Assembly (NCBI GenBank): GCA_008330645.1
Contig: VLTN01000004.1
Coordinates: 496,001-560,000 of the forward strand
Direction of reading: 5' to 3'
Source of the DNA: Cafeteria roenbergensis
Lineage: Eukaryota; Sar; Bigyra; Bicosoecida; Cafeteriaceae
DNA length: 64,000 nt
Shown here: positions 1-9,738 of the stretch, one piece after another
Layout of the letters: each line of letters starts with the position of its first letter
How positions within the stretch are numbered: the first letter of the stretch is position 1
Made by a program: the position numbers and the translations under genes
The notes under the pieces: model-generated
Database searches by the model: none
Told to the model about the DNA's origin: nothing
Seen by the model: only the letters and a program-made list of their open reading frames with translations

Positions 1-1869
1 TCCCCGGCCGCGAGGGGGCGTCGCTACGGCCGGGGGTGGGGAGGGGACCACGCAGTGCGGGGCTCCAGCCCGCCCGGCGCGGCTCGCGCGTCAGCCGACC
101 CGCGGCCCGGCCATGGCGGCCACGGCATCGTCGTGTGCCCGGTCACGGGCCACCGAGGCTGGCCGGGAACGGTGGCGTGCCCGGTGACCGGCAGGTCAGC
201 CCCGCGGCCCGATGCGCAGGCCGCTGTTGCCGCAGGCCCGACGCTGCCACTGCCTGTCGCCGCGGCGGACGGAGCGGACCCCTGCCGCCTGTTGGGCGAC
301 CGCAGGCGCTCCCGCAGAGGAAGGCGCCACAGGCAGCGGCTTCACCCCTCCAACTCCTTCGCCCCAGTCGACGGCTTGTCCGGCAGCGGCAGTGCCGCCC
401 GGCGCTCGAGGCCAACGCGCAGCGGCGCGAGCCGCGGTGAGAGCGCTGCCGTCCTGGCTCCGACCCACTCTGCGCCGGGTCCGGCGTCGTCGAGCCTGTG
501 GACGGAGAGGGACCGGTCGAGGTCCGCGACCGTGAGCCGCCGCCTGACGCGGTCCAGAAGCGACCACAGGGCCGCACACGCCCCCGTGCACACGCCGAGG
601 AGCCGCAGCGCGGGCGCCGGCGGGCTTGAGAGAGCGGTCTCGGCCAGGAACATTCTCGGAGGAGAGGCCTCTGGCCTCGTGCGAGGCGCCGCCTTCACGC
701 CAGTCCCGCCCCCGCACTCACCCGTTCTCGCGCCGTCTCCGCTGACGTCTGCCCAGCCCTCTCCGGGCCAGCTCGACGGGCGCTCACGCCCGGCCTCCGC
801 GGACCAGCGGCGCGGCTCTCGCGGCACTGGCGCGGCACACCCCGCGCCAGCGGACCCGCGCCTGCCGCTGGCCTGTGCCTGCTGCCCGCAGCCCCCCGCC
901 CGGTGCCACGTGGCGTGTGCGGCGGAAGACCTTGTCAGCATCAACTTGGGAGGCGGCTCTGTCGGCCGCGGGTCCGAGAGCGGCAGGCCGGCGCCAGTGC
1001 TGTTTGCCCGGATCGTTGACGAGCAGGGACGACTCCGCGCCCTCATCCCCGTGTGCTCGACTCACTTCGCCGCGCGGCCAGCCCGTCCGCCACCGCGTTG
1101 CGAAGGGGGCACGCCCTCCGCAGCTGAAGCAGCCGCCCTGGGCTCCCCGGCTGATGGTGCTGAGCAGGCTTGCGAGAGATGCCATCCGGCCGCCGGGCCA
1201 AGCGCAGGCTTGTCGCGCAATGTTTCCGATTCCTCCGCGAGCGACGAGGCGCGGCGGCACGTGGGCCCGGTCCCGGCTGCAGCGCAGGCTGGGGCCTGGC
1301 CCGGCAGCAGCAGCACGACGGGCCCAGACGCTGGCAGGTGCAGCGCAGCGGCTTGCGCGGCGGACGGCGTGGCCAAGGCTGGCGGCGCTCTCGCTGTCCC
1401 TGCCACATGCGACGGGGCAGCCACTCGGTGCCGCTGCGGGCAGGGAGACGACCCGGCCTGGGGAGAGGCTGCTGCGACCGCAGCCGCAGCCGCTGGGGTC
1501 GTCGCCGGGGCCGCCGGGGCAACGCATCCGGCCCAGCCCGGCAGCCTCGCCCTCAAGCCGTCGCCAGCAGCCCAGCTCAGGGCCGCGCGGCCGGGCGCCG
1601 AAGCGGGCCCTCCTGTGGTGATCACGGCCCACGCCGGAGGCAGAGCAGGGGCCGCCAGGCTCGCCTTCCCGAGCCGCGATGCTGTCGACGACAGCAGCGA
1701 GGGCGAGGGCTGGGAGTCTGGGTCGGAGTCTGGGTCGTCGCTGACCGAGATGGAGCTGCGCCGCCGCTTCACGATCCAGCGGCCTGCGGTTGTGGACGGC
1801 GACTCGTGCGACGGGTCCGTGCTCACGCCCAGCTGCGGCCAGGGCGAGGGCAGTGCGTCAGTGGAGTAG
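1..1869 (+). CDS. 3' part of a gene entering from the left edge; possible zinc-binding (ePHD-like) segment
   Basis: A long open frame runs from the left edge to a TAG at 1867-1869, so only the C-terminal part is in the window and internal introns cannot be excluded. Around 865-1065 the protein has a Cys/His pattern (CACC, then CHVACA, later CSTH) that resembles the second half of an extended PHD finger, C..C..CH..CA....C..H. That is a pattern match only: the first half of such a finger is not evident upstream. The rest is low-complexity and rich in Arg, Ser and Ala, with an acidic/Ser segment near 1690-1745 followed by a short charged tail containing MELRRRFTIQRP. The last 300 nt look the most protein-like. 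If the zinc segment is real, a chromatin-reader role is possible; otherwise the gene is unrecognised. Confidence 0.42.
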   Translation, partial: SPAARGRRYGRGWGGDHAVRGSSPPGAARASADPRPGHGGHGIVVCPVTGHRGWPGTVACPVTGRSAPRPDAQAAVAAGPTLPLPVAAADGADPCRLLGDRRRSRRGRRHRQRLHPSNSFAPVDGLSGSGSAARRSRPTRSGASRGESAAVLAPTHSAPGPASSSLWTERDRSRSATVSRRLTRSRSDHRAAHAPVHTPRSRSAGAGGLERAVSARNILGGEASGLVRGAAFTPVPPPHSPVLAPSPLTSAQPSPGQLDGRSRPASADQRRGSRGTGAAHPAPADPRLPLACACCPQPPARCHVACAAEDLVSINLGGGSVGRGSESGRPAPVLFARIVDEQGRLRALIPVCSTHFAARPARPPPRCEGGTPSAAEAAALGSPADGAEQACERCHPAAGPSAGLSRNVSDSSASDEARRHVGPVPAAAQAGAWPGSSSTTGPDAGRCSAAACAADGVAKAGGALAVPATCDGAATRCRCGQGDDPAWGEAAATAAAAAGVVAGAAGATHPAQPGSLALKPSPAAQLRAARPGAEAGPPVVITAHAGGRAGAARLAFPSRDAVDDSSEGEGWESGSESGSSLTEMELRRRFTIQRPAVVDGDSCDGSVLTPSCGQGEGSASVE

Positions 1870-2177
1870 GCCGCTGCCGGCGGAGCCCGCCCACCACAAG
1901 TCGCGAGGAGGATGCGCTGCGCCTGCGGCCTGCGGGACGAGCACCGCTCCGAGGCGCGGCTGCCGTGGCGCTCGCGTGTGTGGAGTCCTTTCCGGGCACG
2001 CTCAGCGGTGCTTGCGAGCGAGTTTGCAAGTGCACGTTGCGAGCGGTTGAGACCGGCCAATATACCGGTCTGCGCTTAGAGGAGCGTCGCGCGGGCCCAA
2101 GCTCGCTGACGCTTTCCGCTGCAAGCCAGCGCCGCCTCCAGACCCCGAGCTCGAAACAACACACACTCCGACGCGAG
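1870..2177. other. short intergenic region between convergent genes
   Basis: This is 308 bp between the stop of the left-edge gene and the stop of the SAM-domain gene, so it should hold both 3' UTRs. No conserved element, RNA gene or repeat was recognised. It contains a less GC-rich patch near 2050-2075. Confidence 0.6.
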
Positions 2178-3399
2178 TCAGGCCTGCTCCAGGCTTGACT
2201 CCACGGACAAGGCGAGCGCCTCCCGAAGCCCCACCGTGCCAACGCCGGCCTCGCGCAGCGCGTCCCTCAGCCGCCCTGCGCGCGCCAGGCTGCGAAGGAG
2301 CGAAGCCGAGCCCAGGTCCTGACTCGCAAGCTGCTCTGCCACCGCGGCCGTCCCCGACGCCTGGAGCCAACGGGACACCTCCTCGTCGAGGGCCGATCCG
2401 CCGGCGGAGACGGCCGTGCTCGCAGCCGGGGCCGCTGCGGCGGGGGCGAATCCCGTCCCGGCCCTGACCGTCCCGGCAGTGCCCGGCGACGCGACGCCCC
2501 CCGGGTCCGAGGCCGCGGCTGGCGTTGAGGCCGCGTCCCCATCCGTCACCGGGTCGGCGGCTGCCCGCCTGACCCTGACCCGCTCGTTGTGGCGCCTCAC
2601 TCTCTCCAGCTGCGCGGGAGTGCGGCCCTGATACAGTCTCGAGGCCCGCTCGGCTCGGGCCGCGGCCAGGCCCCCGGCACGAGGGCGGGAGGCGGCGCTC
2701 TCATCGGTGGAGTCGCCATGGCACCGGGAGTCCTCCTCCAGCGCCCAGCCGCCGTCGTCACCCCCGTGGTCCTCGTCGAGCCCGGCGCTGCGGCGGGCAT
2801 GCGAGGCGGCAGGGCGCCGCCTCCGCAACGAGCTCGCCTTGCCAGCCCCTGCGGTGGAGTCTTGCCGCAAAGGGCCTCTCGAACCCATGCGCCGCGTTGC
2901 TCCCAGTCGGCTGGCCAGCGCGTCCAGGGGCCCCGAGAGGCTGGAATCGATGTGCGAGCCGCGCAAGCTGGCGCCACGCTGCGACCTCCGTGAAGGTGGG
3001 GCCACGGGGCGCTCCCCCTCGGCAACGTCCGAAGCAGCGCCGAGTGCGGCAGCTGTTGCAACCGCTGGTGCGCTGCCCATGAGCGCGTCCACTGCGTCCT
3101 GGCACCGCCTCATGAACCTCAGCGCCCAGACCGGCAGCTCGCCGCCTTTCCGGATCCACCAGACTCCAGACGCGACCAAGGCCAACGAAACGGCCGCCAC
3201 AGGCAGAAGCCAGTCACCAAGCACAGCCTGCGGGCAAACCGCGGAGCGACGGGCGCAGTGGCGTGAGCCCGGGGCCTTGCGCGCACACCGCGGCGAGGCT
3301 TGATTGCGCCCGCACACTCACCTTGCCCAGCGCCCGGGCAATCAGAAGCACCACCGCGAACGCCAAGAAGGACGCCACTCGCGTGGCATCGAGGGCCAT
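2178..3399 (-). CDS. membrane-anchored protein with C-terminal SAM-like domain
   Basis: Two-exon model: exon 1 is 3399-3322 (26 codons from ATG) and exon 2 is 3227-2178, with a 94-nt intron (GTGAGT...GCAG, phase 0), giving 375 aa. The N-terminus has two adjacent hydrophobic stretches (about aa 8-24 and 27-50), suggesting a signal-anchor hairpin or two membrane passes. The middle is long, basic and disordered, rich in Arg, Ser and Ala. The last 65 residues (start LDEEVSRWLQASG, later GVGTVGLREAL) fit a sterile alpha motif: a WL helix, an LL helix and a final G..G.R..L helix. SAM domains bind other SAM domains or RNA, so a tethered scaffold is a reasonable guess. It is head-to-head with the RING-CH gene, with 146 bp between the two ATGs. 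The specific function is not recognised. Confidence 0.7.
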
Positions 3400-3545
3400 C
3401 CCCGGGGCGGCCGTGCCCGAGAACCAGTGCCGCTTGCTGCCTGCTGGAGGGACGGGCGCGCTGGCAGAGCCGCTGCGGACGGTGGAGTTTCGGCACTCCG
3501 CGCTCGGGCTGGGAGAGGGAGGGGTTGTGCGGGTCTCGGCCCCCG

Positions 3546-4222
3546 ATGCCCAGAGAGCTCCTCTGCGACCTCTGCGGGGAGCCTGCCGCCCGGGGTGGGG
3601 AGCGCCTGATTCGGGCGTGCGAGTGCGGAAAAAAGGTTCGTCTCATCAGGTTGTTGCTGGCCGAAACTGTGCACCACTGCTGGCGCGCCGACTCCAGGGG
3701 CCCCAGCTTGCGCTTGCTACGTTTTTCTTGCAACTCGCTCTGGCGCAGGACGAAGACACAGGGTGGGCTCACCCGGCGTGCCTGGCCAGCCTGATGTCCG
3801 AGCTGGCGGCCGAGGATGTGGAGCACTCATTGGAGCGGGCGCGCTGCAACCGATGCAAGGCCCCGTACCGCGTCAAGTCGTCGTTTCATTTCGTTTGCGA
3901 CTGCGCCCACGTGCTGCGAGAGCAGGCGCTGGGGCACCTGACGGAGCTGGCATCGCTGGTCCTGACTCTGCTCGTGACCGCGCTCGCGCTAGCCATGCTG
4001 ATGCAAGACGCCGCGGACGCCAAGGAAACGGAGGAGCATCCGCAGTCTGACACGGCAAGGAGGTTTCGGCTGCGGCACCGCGGCAGGCCACCTACGCCCC
4101 AGGACGTGGCGTGGGTCGAGCTTGGGTTTGTGCTCGCTCTCATCGCCGTGGTGCTGGTGGGCTGGCGGCTCGTCGCTCGATTCCGCCGCGCCTCCTCCGA
4201 TCTGGAGCTAAGGCCGACGTAG
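3546..4222 (+). CDS. RING-CH (MARCH-type) membrane E3 ubiquitin ligase
   Basis: Exon 1 is 3546-3635 (30 codons) and exon 2 is 3749-4222, joined in phase 0, giving 187 aa. The donor is the atypical GTTCGT. The joined protein shows a C4HC3 RING-variant ligand series: CDLC, then ACEC, then HPAC, then CNRC, spaced as in RINGv/MARCH proteins, with the intron inside the finger. Two hydrophobic helices follow (about aa 78-97 and 145-167), as in MARCH ligases that ubiquitinate membrane proteins in the ER, Golgi or endosomes. At 187 aa it is a minimal member. The family is clear from the ligand order and the two transmembrane segments; the substrate and compartment cannot be told. Without the splice the finger would be incomplete, which supports the model. 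Confidence 0.8.
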
Positions 4223-4767
4223 GTACGCGTGCCCTTATTTCTGAGAGGCGAGTGCGGCGGCGGCGGCTGCGGAGGCGAGTGTGTCGGCGGCGGAGGCGGC
4301 GGCAGCATCGGCTGCTCGCTGCAGGCCGGGCCCTACCGACGCCCATCCTTGCTTTGGCGGCGAAGGAGCGCAGTGGCGTGACGGGGCAGCAGAGCAGCGC
4401 AGTGGCGTGACTGGGCAACAGAGCAGCGCTTGCGTGCTGTGGTTCTCCGCCGTGGCGGGCTGGGACGCGAGCCCTTCAGCGGTTCACCGAGGCCGTGGTG
4501 CTTGCGGTTGCGCAAAGGAGCGCGCCCGTGCCTGCGCGGGAGTGCGCGTGCCTGGCGCGTGCCTGCGGGTTCCCTCTGTGTTTGGTTTGTGCGCTCCCCT
4601 TCGGCCGGGGGCGGCATGCGCAGGCGCTCGCCTGCCCGCCGCAGCGAGCACGGCTTCCGCACAACTTGAGGCGACGCAGTTGACAAACATTGGAGAGCAC
4701 CAGCAGTCCCACACAGTTGAATCGATCTTGCCACAATGTGAATAATGCGAGGCGCGCAGTGGCCCAG
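4223..4767. other. intergenic, 3' regions of convergent RING-CH and MAP kinase genes
   Basis: This is 545 bp between two stop codons. It contains a two-copy 29-bp direct repeat (4367-4424) and GGC-rich simple sequence near 4255-4310. The part nearest the MAP kinase (4670-4745) is distinctly AT-richer and probably belongs to its 3' UTR. No convincing reading frame was seen. Confidence 0.6.
4367..4424. repeat. 29-bp direct tandem repeat, two copies
   Basis: Copies at 4367-4395 and 4396-4424 begin with AGCGCAGTGGCGTGAC and differ by only a couple of bases. They are non-coding and lie between two convergent genes. Confidence 0.85.
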
Positions 4768-6620
4768 CTAGCCAGAGGTCGGTGACATGGCGATGTCATC
4801 GTCGTCGTGAGCCGCTGCGCCGGCCGTGGCCATGGCAATGCCGCCGCCGGGCGCGCCCGAGGAGGAGGAGGACCCAGTGTGGCCTGCCGCTGCTGCCGCC
4901 TCTGCGGCCGCCTGCTCCCTGCGGAGCTCGACCATGGAGTCGAACATGTAGCGCTGGAGGAGGGCCTTGGGCATCTCGTGGGGGTAGCCGTGCTCGAAGC
5001 TGAAGTCGAAGGGAGTGTCGCAGGTGGGCTCGGTGGCCTTGGCGTGGAGCTCCGCGAGGAACGGGTGCGCCAGCGCCTCGTCGACGGAGATGCGGTCGAA
5101 CTGGCTGAAGGTGAGCATCTTGGAGAGCAGGTCCAGGGCGAGTGGGTTGGCGTCGGGGAAGATGTGCGTCCAGGGGACGGGGGCGCGGCGGGGGAAGCTC
5201 TTGATGAGGCGGACGATGTTGGGGTCCTCCACGCCTCGGAGGTCCTCGTCGGTGGGGGAGCCCAGGACGCTGATGATCAGCTCGACCTGCTGCTTGGAGG
5301 AGCTGCCTCGGAACAGCGTCTTGCGGCCCAGCAGCTCGCCAAAGATGCAGCCCACGCCCCACACATCGGCGGCCGTGCCGTAGGTTGTGGCCTCGCACAG
5401 GATCTCCGGAGCGCGGTACCAGCGTGTGACCACGTACGAGGTCAGGTCCTTTTCGGTGGCCTTGCTCACGCCGCGAGCGAGACCGTAGTCGCAGATGGCC
5501 AAGTCACAGTTGCTGTTAACAAGAAGGTTGGACGGCTTGAGGTCTCTGCGCGGCGGGAGGGCGGGGGGGGCGGGAAGCACAGGCAGCAGATGGCCAGGCT
5601 GCGGACTTCACTAGCGGGCAAGTCGCCGGCAGACGCGCCCTTGCCAACCCCAAGCGGGACTAGCGCCGGCTGTGTTGCCAGCGCTGGGCTTCGGCGCAGT
5701 CCTGGCGCGCAGCCGCGGTGACAGGGGGCGGGCAGCTGCGGCGAAGGGACGATTGGACTCACCTGTGAATCACGTTGGCCGAGTGAATGAATTTGAGCCC
5801 GCGGAGCATCTGGTACACGAAGTACTGGAAGTGCTGGTCCGTGAGGGCCTGTGCGCTCCGGATGATGCGGTCCAAGTCGCATTCGTAAAGCTGGGTCACA
5901 ATGTAGAGGGTGTCGAAGTCCTCGGACTCGGGAGGGCCGGTCATGATGTCGATGATCTCGATGATGTTGTCGTGGCCGCCCAGGTGCCTCAGCAGCTTGA
6001 TTTCGCGCAGGATGCGCTTGGCATCGATCAGGTCGGCAAACACCTTGGACACGCGCTTGATGGCAACCTTGCGGCCAGACACCTGCGGAGGAATGGACAG
6101 CAGAAAAAAGCAGCAGCGGAGCCTTTCCGTTCGCGTCGATCCTTTCCGCTGTTCATTTGAGTGGGGGCTGGCTCGACCGGCTCCACCGCGCTCTGAACGC
6201 AGCCCACCGCAGCCCGCTCGGCGCCCCAGCTCGCAGCTCAACAGCCCCGCGCCGGCCTTTCCATGCCGGGTGCGTCCGCCACGGACGGGCGCCGGGGCCG
6301 CGTCGCGAGGGGGGGTGTCAGCAATTCTCACGAGGTCGTCCGCCGCCGCGACCAAGCCGTAAGCGCCACGCCCTGCGGCGGCTCAGCAAAGGGCAATAGA
6401 GATGGGGGAACCTCATCAAGCCGGGTGCGCGCTGGCGAGGGCGGGGGCCAGCCCTGGCTGGAGCCCCCGGACAGTGGCGCTTGGCTGGCTGCGGCAAAAG
6501 CAGCGAGACCGCGCCCTCACCAATGGGGCGCAGGTTGGTGAAGCGGGTGTCCACGCAAAACTGGGTCCGGCCGAGCATCACCACATGGTACTTGCGCGTC
6601 GGGCCTGCGGCAGCGGCCAT
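4768..6620 (-). CDS. MAP kinase (CMGC Ser/Thr kinase) with TSY activation motif
   Basis: Four exons join in frame: 6620-6521, 6372-6332, 6082-5763 and 5545-4768 (TGA at 4770-4768), giving 412 aa. The joined ATP loop reads IGRGAYGLV (about aa 33-41). The catalytic lysine is in VAIKR (K56), the catalytic loop is HRDLKPSN (D155), the metal-binding motif is DYG instead of DFG (D173), and the activation segment is LTSYVVTRWYRAPE (T189, S190, Y191). After the kinase core there is a typical MAPK extension ending EPTCDTPFDFSFE and an Ala/Gly-rich tail with four Asp. MAP kinases phosphorylate S/T-P sites downstream of a MAPKK that phosphorylates T and Y. The usual lip motif is TEY or TDY, so TSY is a variant. 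Each junction restores kinase residues, which makes the exon model strong. Confidence 0.93.
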
Positions 6621-7624
6621 GGCAGAAGCTGCGTCCCGGCGGGGAGGGGGAGCGAGTGAGCTGGACACGGGGGGCACGCGCAACGAGCAGAGCCCTGACG
6701 CCGAGTCCAGCGACCCAAGCACTCCGCCGCCTAGCGACCGCCAGCCGCGGCGTCTGCGCCGTCCAGAGGGTCGCTTGGCGCCCCTGCCAGTTGCGGAATG
6801 CGGCGGCGCGCTGCTGGCACGCGCAAGTGAGATTGCTGCTGCGGCTTGCGCGAGAGGGCCTGAGGGCCGAGGCCAGCCCTCACAGACCCTCTCCACTCCG
6901 CGCGACTCCTGGACGCGTGCTTCCCTTGCCCTGCAGTCCCCCAGCCGCTCTGATCGTGGGTCCGGACAAGACTTGGTCTCTGGGCGTGGCTGCGGCCGAG
7001 CTGCTGGAGCGCTTCGGATGGTTCGCCGGCCCGACGCTGCTGGCGTTTGACCCCTGGGCCGTTGGGCACGGCAGCGGGGCGTGTTCACCGCGATCGGTCT
7101 CGTGCGGCTTTCACTGGGTGCTGAGCGTCGTGGCGCTGCTTGCTGTGGCCCTTGATGCGGCGGTGTCCTCCGCGCTGGACCCGAGCCTCGCGCGCAGCGC
7201 AGTGCTGCGTTGCGCCCACGATGCGCTGGGGGCACGGCCCGAAGGCGAGCCCGGCATCACGTGCGTGCGCATGGGCAGCTCCCAGCTCGGCGCGTACGCA
7301 GCGCCGGCTGAGGTGCCGCTGGTTGACCTGGAAGGCGGGTCGGCCCAGGCCATCACAGCAGCGCGCGCCGAGGTGGTTTGGTGGAGCTGCGCCGCCATCG
7401 CCTGGGTGGCGGTGCTAGTGGCGGTTTCTTTGCGCGGTCGCTGGGCCCATGGCTTCGCCATCGTTTGCCAGGGCCTCGTCGTCGCCTCGGGCCTTGTTGG
7501 CTGGATGGGGGCCGCAGGCACGGCTGCGGTCGTGTGGTCAGTCTTCCGGGCAGGCTGGGCCTGGGCCATCGTCGTTGCCGCCAAGGACGCATTCGCCCCT
7601 CCAGTCTTCCCCACCAGGGTATAG
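6619..7624 (+). CDS. multi-pass membrane protein of unknown function
   Basis: Model: exon 1 is 6619-6826 and exon 2 is 6945-7624 (TAG), intron 118 nt with a GTGAGA donor and a CCCCCAG acceptor, phase 1, giving 295 aa. The first 70 residues are acidic, Ser/Pro-rich and soluble; exon 2 has three or four strongly hydrophobic helices (about aa 127-150, 207-227, 233-265, 268-280). No family was recognised. The ATG at 6619-6621 sits inside the same CCATGG that holds the MAP kinase start on the other strand, so if both starts are right the two mRNAs must overlap at their 5' ends. A start inside an unseen upstream exon is possible, since exon 1 has no other ATG. Confidence 0.55.
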
Positions 7625-8195
7625 CGCACGCGTCCCCCCCCCCCCCCCCCAACGTCACCACCCTCCAGCCCCCTCCAGGGCGGGAGCGAGCCTCTCCGGC
7701 GTGAATGTCCCACGAGGCCGAAGCCAGCCCTTTGCGGTCCGGGCCGATGGCCCAGCGCGACGGTGGATGCGGCAATTTCAGTTGGCCGCCCGCCCCCGCT
7801 CCCTCGATCTCTGGCATCGCTTGGCGCGGCGGCCGAGCGCAAGGCGGTCCGCAGGCCACCGCAGGAACCGGAGACGCGACAGCGTTGCTCTGGACCAGGC
7901 GGGGGCGCGCCGCGTGGGGTCGCCGTGTCTGGACGCGCCCAGGGCACAGCCGCGCACCAACCCCCCGACGCCCCAGTGCCACCAGCATGCACCCCCTCCC
8001 CCCCCCCTCTGCGCCTCACTGGCCCTTGTGTGGGGCGGGCGGGCGGGCGGCAGCGCGGCCACCAGGCGCAGCGGGCGACACAGCAACGCGACATGCAGCG
8101 CCCGTTTGCAGCCGCAGCCCGGGCCAAGTGCACGCAGAGTCGATACAACGCACAGGCCCTTCAGGCAGGGGCACTGTGGGACGCCCGTCGAGGCG
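7625..8195. other. intergenic, convergent 3' regions with poly-C tract
   Basis: This is 571 bp between two stop codons. It holds a run of 17 C (7634-7650) and a second C-rich stretch near 7988-8007. Open frames across it are by-products of high GC and read as low-complexity Arg/Pro sequence. No gene is supported. Confidence 0.6.
7634..7650. repeat. homopolymer C17
   Basis: An uninterrupted run of C just after the stop codon of the multi-pass membrane protein gene. The length may be unreliable in any assembly. Confidence 0.8.
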
Positions 8196-9557
8196 TCACT
8201 CGGCGGATTGTTGTTCCGGCGCATCGTCATCGTCGTCGACGCCGCCTCCCGGCCCGCGGCCGGCTGCACCCGCCGCCTCCCCAGCCGCCTCCCCAGCCGC
8301 CTCCCCAGCCGCCTCCTCAGCAGCCTCCCCAGCCGCCTCCCCAGCCGCCTCCTCAGCAGCCTGCGCGAGCAGGCTGGCTGTAGACACGCCCTGCTCGGCC
8401 CCGACGGCCCCTTCAGCGGCGCCGCCGTCTGCGGCCGCGCTGCTTGCGCCCGCGCTGGTCGCCGGCCCGGCAGCTGCCGCCCTCCGCGACCCGCCCAGCT
8501 GACCCAGCCCCAGCCCAGCGTACCTCCTTCCGACCGCGGCTGCCGCCTCCGCTGCAGCGGCAGACACTGCGGACGCGCCACCAGCCGCGGACCCGGCCGT
8601 GCCCGCCCCTGCCAGGGATCCCGCCGTGCCGACGGCCGCGGATGGGCCGCTCGGCCCGGACCCCGAGAGCGGCCCAGGCCCTGCCGGCCCCGGCCCGCCG
8701 CCCGCCCCCATGCCGCGGCGCCGCATTTCGGCCGCGGTCTGCGCCCGCTCCAGCCTGCCCAGCTCGTCGAGCAGCGGCAGGAGGTCTGCGCCCAGGGCTG
8801 CCGCCTCGAGGAAGCCCACGTTGTTCAGGTTCAGCACCGTGGTGATCCTGCCCGCCCTCGCGCTGTCGATCACCTGGCTGCGCCCCCTGCGCAGCTTCTC
8901 AGCTCGGACCTCCTCCAGGTCCTTGACCAGCTGACGGGCCTGCTCTGCGTCGGCGATGTTGTCGGCCGCGTGCTTGAACAGCAGCGACGCGATCTCGAGG
9001 TAGAACACAGGAAGCATCGTCAGCGTCGACGCGTTTTGCGGCGATGTCTCCCTCGCGTAGGCGGCCCGGAGGGCCTCCACCGTGAGCCAGGGCGGGCACA
9101 CGATGTCGGCCTTGTGGTCGCTGCGCAGCCGGATGGCCAGCCACAGCGGCACCACAGCGTCCTGCTTGCGCTTGAATGGTCCATATGTGCCCTGCGGGGG
9201 TCGCACGCGCGATCCCGAGAGGGCCGACGGGCAGCAGTCGGCGCGCGCGCGCACTCGCTCGTTTGAAATGCAAGCACAAGCGACTCCGTTCGGCCCAGGC
9301 GCGGGGCCAGGACGCAGCGACCGGCCCAGCCCTCACAGAAATGCACCGCAGCTCCTTGTAGTCCACTCTCGGAATGATGGTCACGTGCACGTCCTCGGCC
9401 TGCGGGGCGGGCAAGGCAGCAGAAAGCCACGGAGCTCAACTCTGCAGCGGCGCGCTCGCCGCTGCGCCTCTCGCGCCTTGCAGCCATGCCCTCTCACGAG
9501 AAACTCGGCCTCCTCCGTGGAAAAGACGTGCATCATTTTCCTTTTCCACGCGGCCAT
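8196..9557 (-). CDS. GINS2: DNA replication complex GINS subunit PSF2
   Basis: Three exons, 9557-9498, 9399-9337 and 9191-8196, join in phase 0 to 372 aa. The joined N-terminus has FSTEEAEFL, then VHVTIIPRVD, then TYGPF and VPLWLAIRL, followed by CPPWL, PVFYLEIASLLF and NIADAEQARQLVKDLEEVRAEKLRRG. This is the ordered PSF2 fold through the final helix region (LNLNNVGFLE). GINS with CDC45 and MCM2-7 forms the replicative CMG helicase in the nucleus. Known PSF2 proteins are about 185-200 aa. Here about 160 extra residues follow: a Gly/Pro/Ala region, an Ala/Glu repeat from a 12-bp minisatellite, and an acidic end with five Asp. The start could also be one of the two Met codons further in. It lies head-to-head with the ATPase gene, 181 bp between ATGs. 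Confidence 0.92.
8271..8361. repeat. 12-bp minisatellite in the PSF2 tail
   Basis: Repeats of GCCTCCCCAGCC and close variants (some with CTCAGCAG) encode an Ala/Glu/Gly repeat (EAAG/EAAE) in the C-terminal extension of PSF2 on the minus strand. The unit is a multiple of three, so copy changes keep the frame. Confidence 0.88.
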
Positions 9558-9738
9558 GGCGGCCTTGAGAGCCGGCGGCCGCGGGTGGGGGCTCTCGCCA
9601 GACGCCCTGAGCTTGCGTGGATGTACGCGCCCAGCAAGCATTGCCTCGACAATGGCATTGCGGAGCTGCCGCCCCGTCGGCTCAGCAGACTGCTGCAGCG
9701 AGGGCCACTCTTGGGGCTAGGGGGCCGCGGGCAAGGGC

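Noticed and set aside
7449-9266. A 605-codon plus-strand frame over PSF2
   Set aside because: It is antisense to PSF2, whose family motifs are unambiguous.
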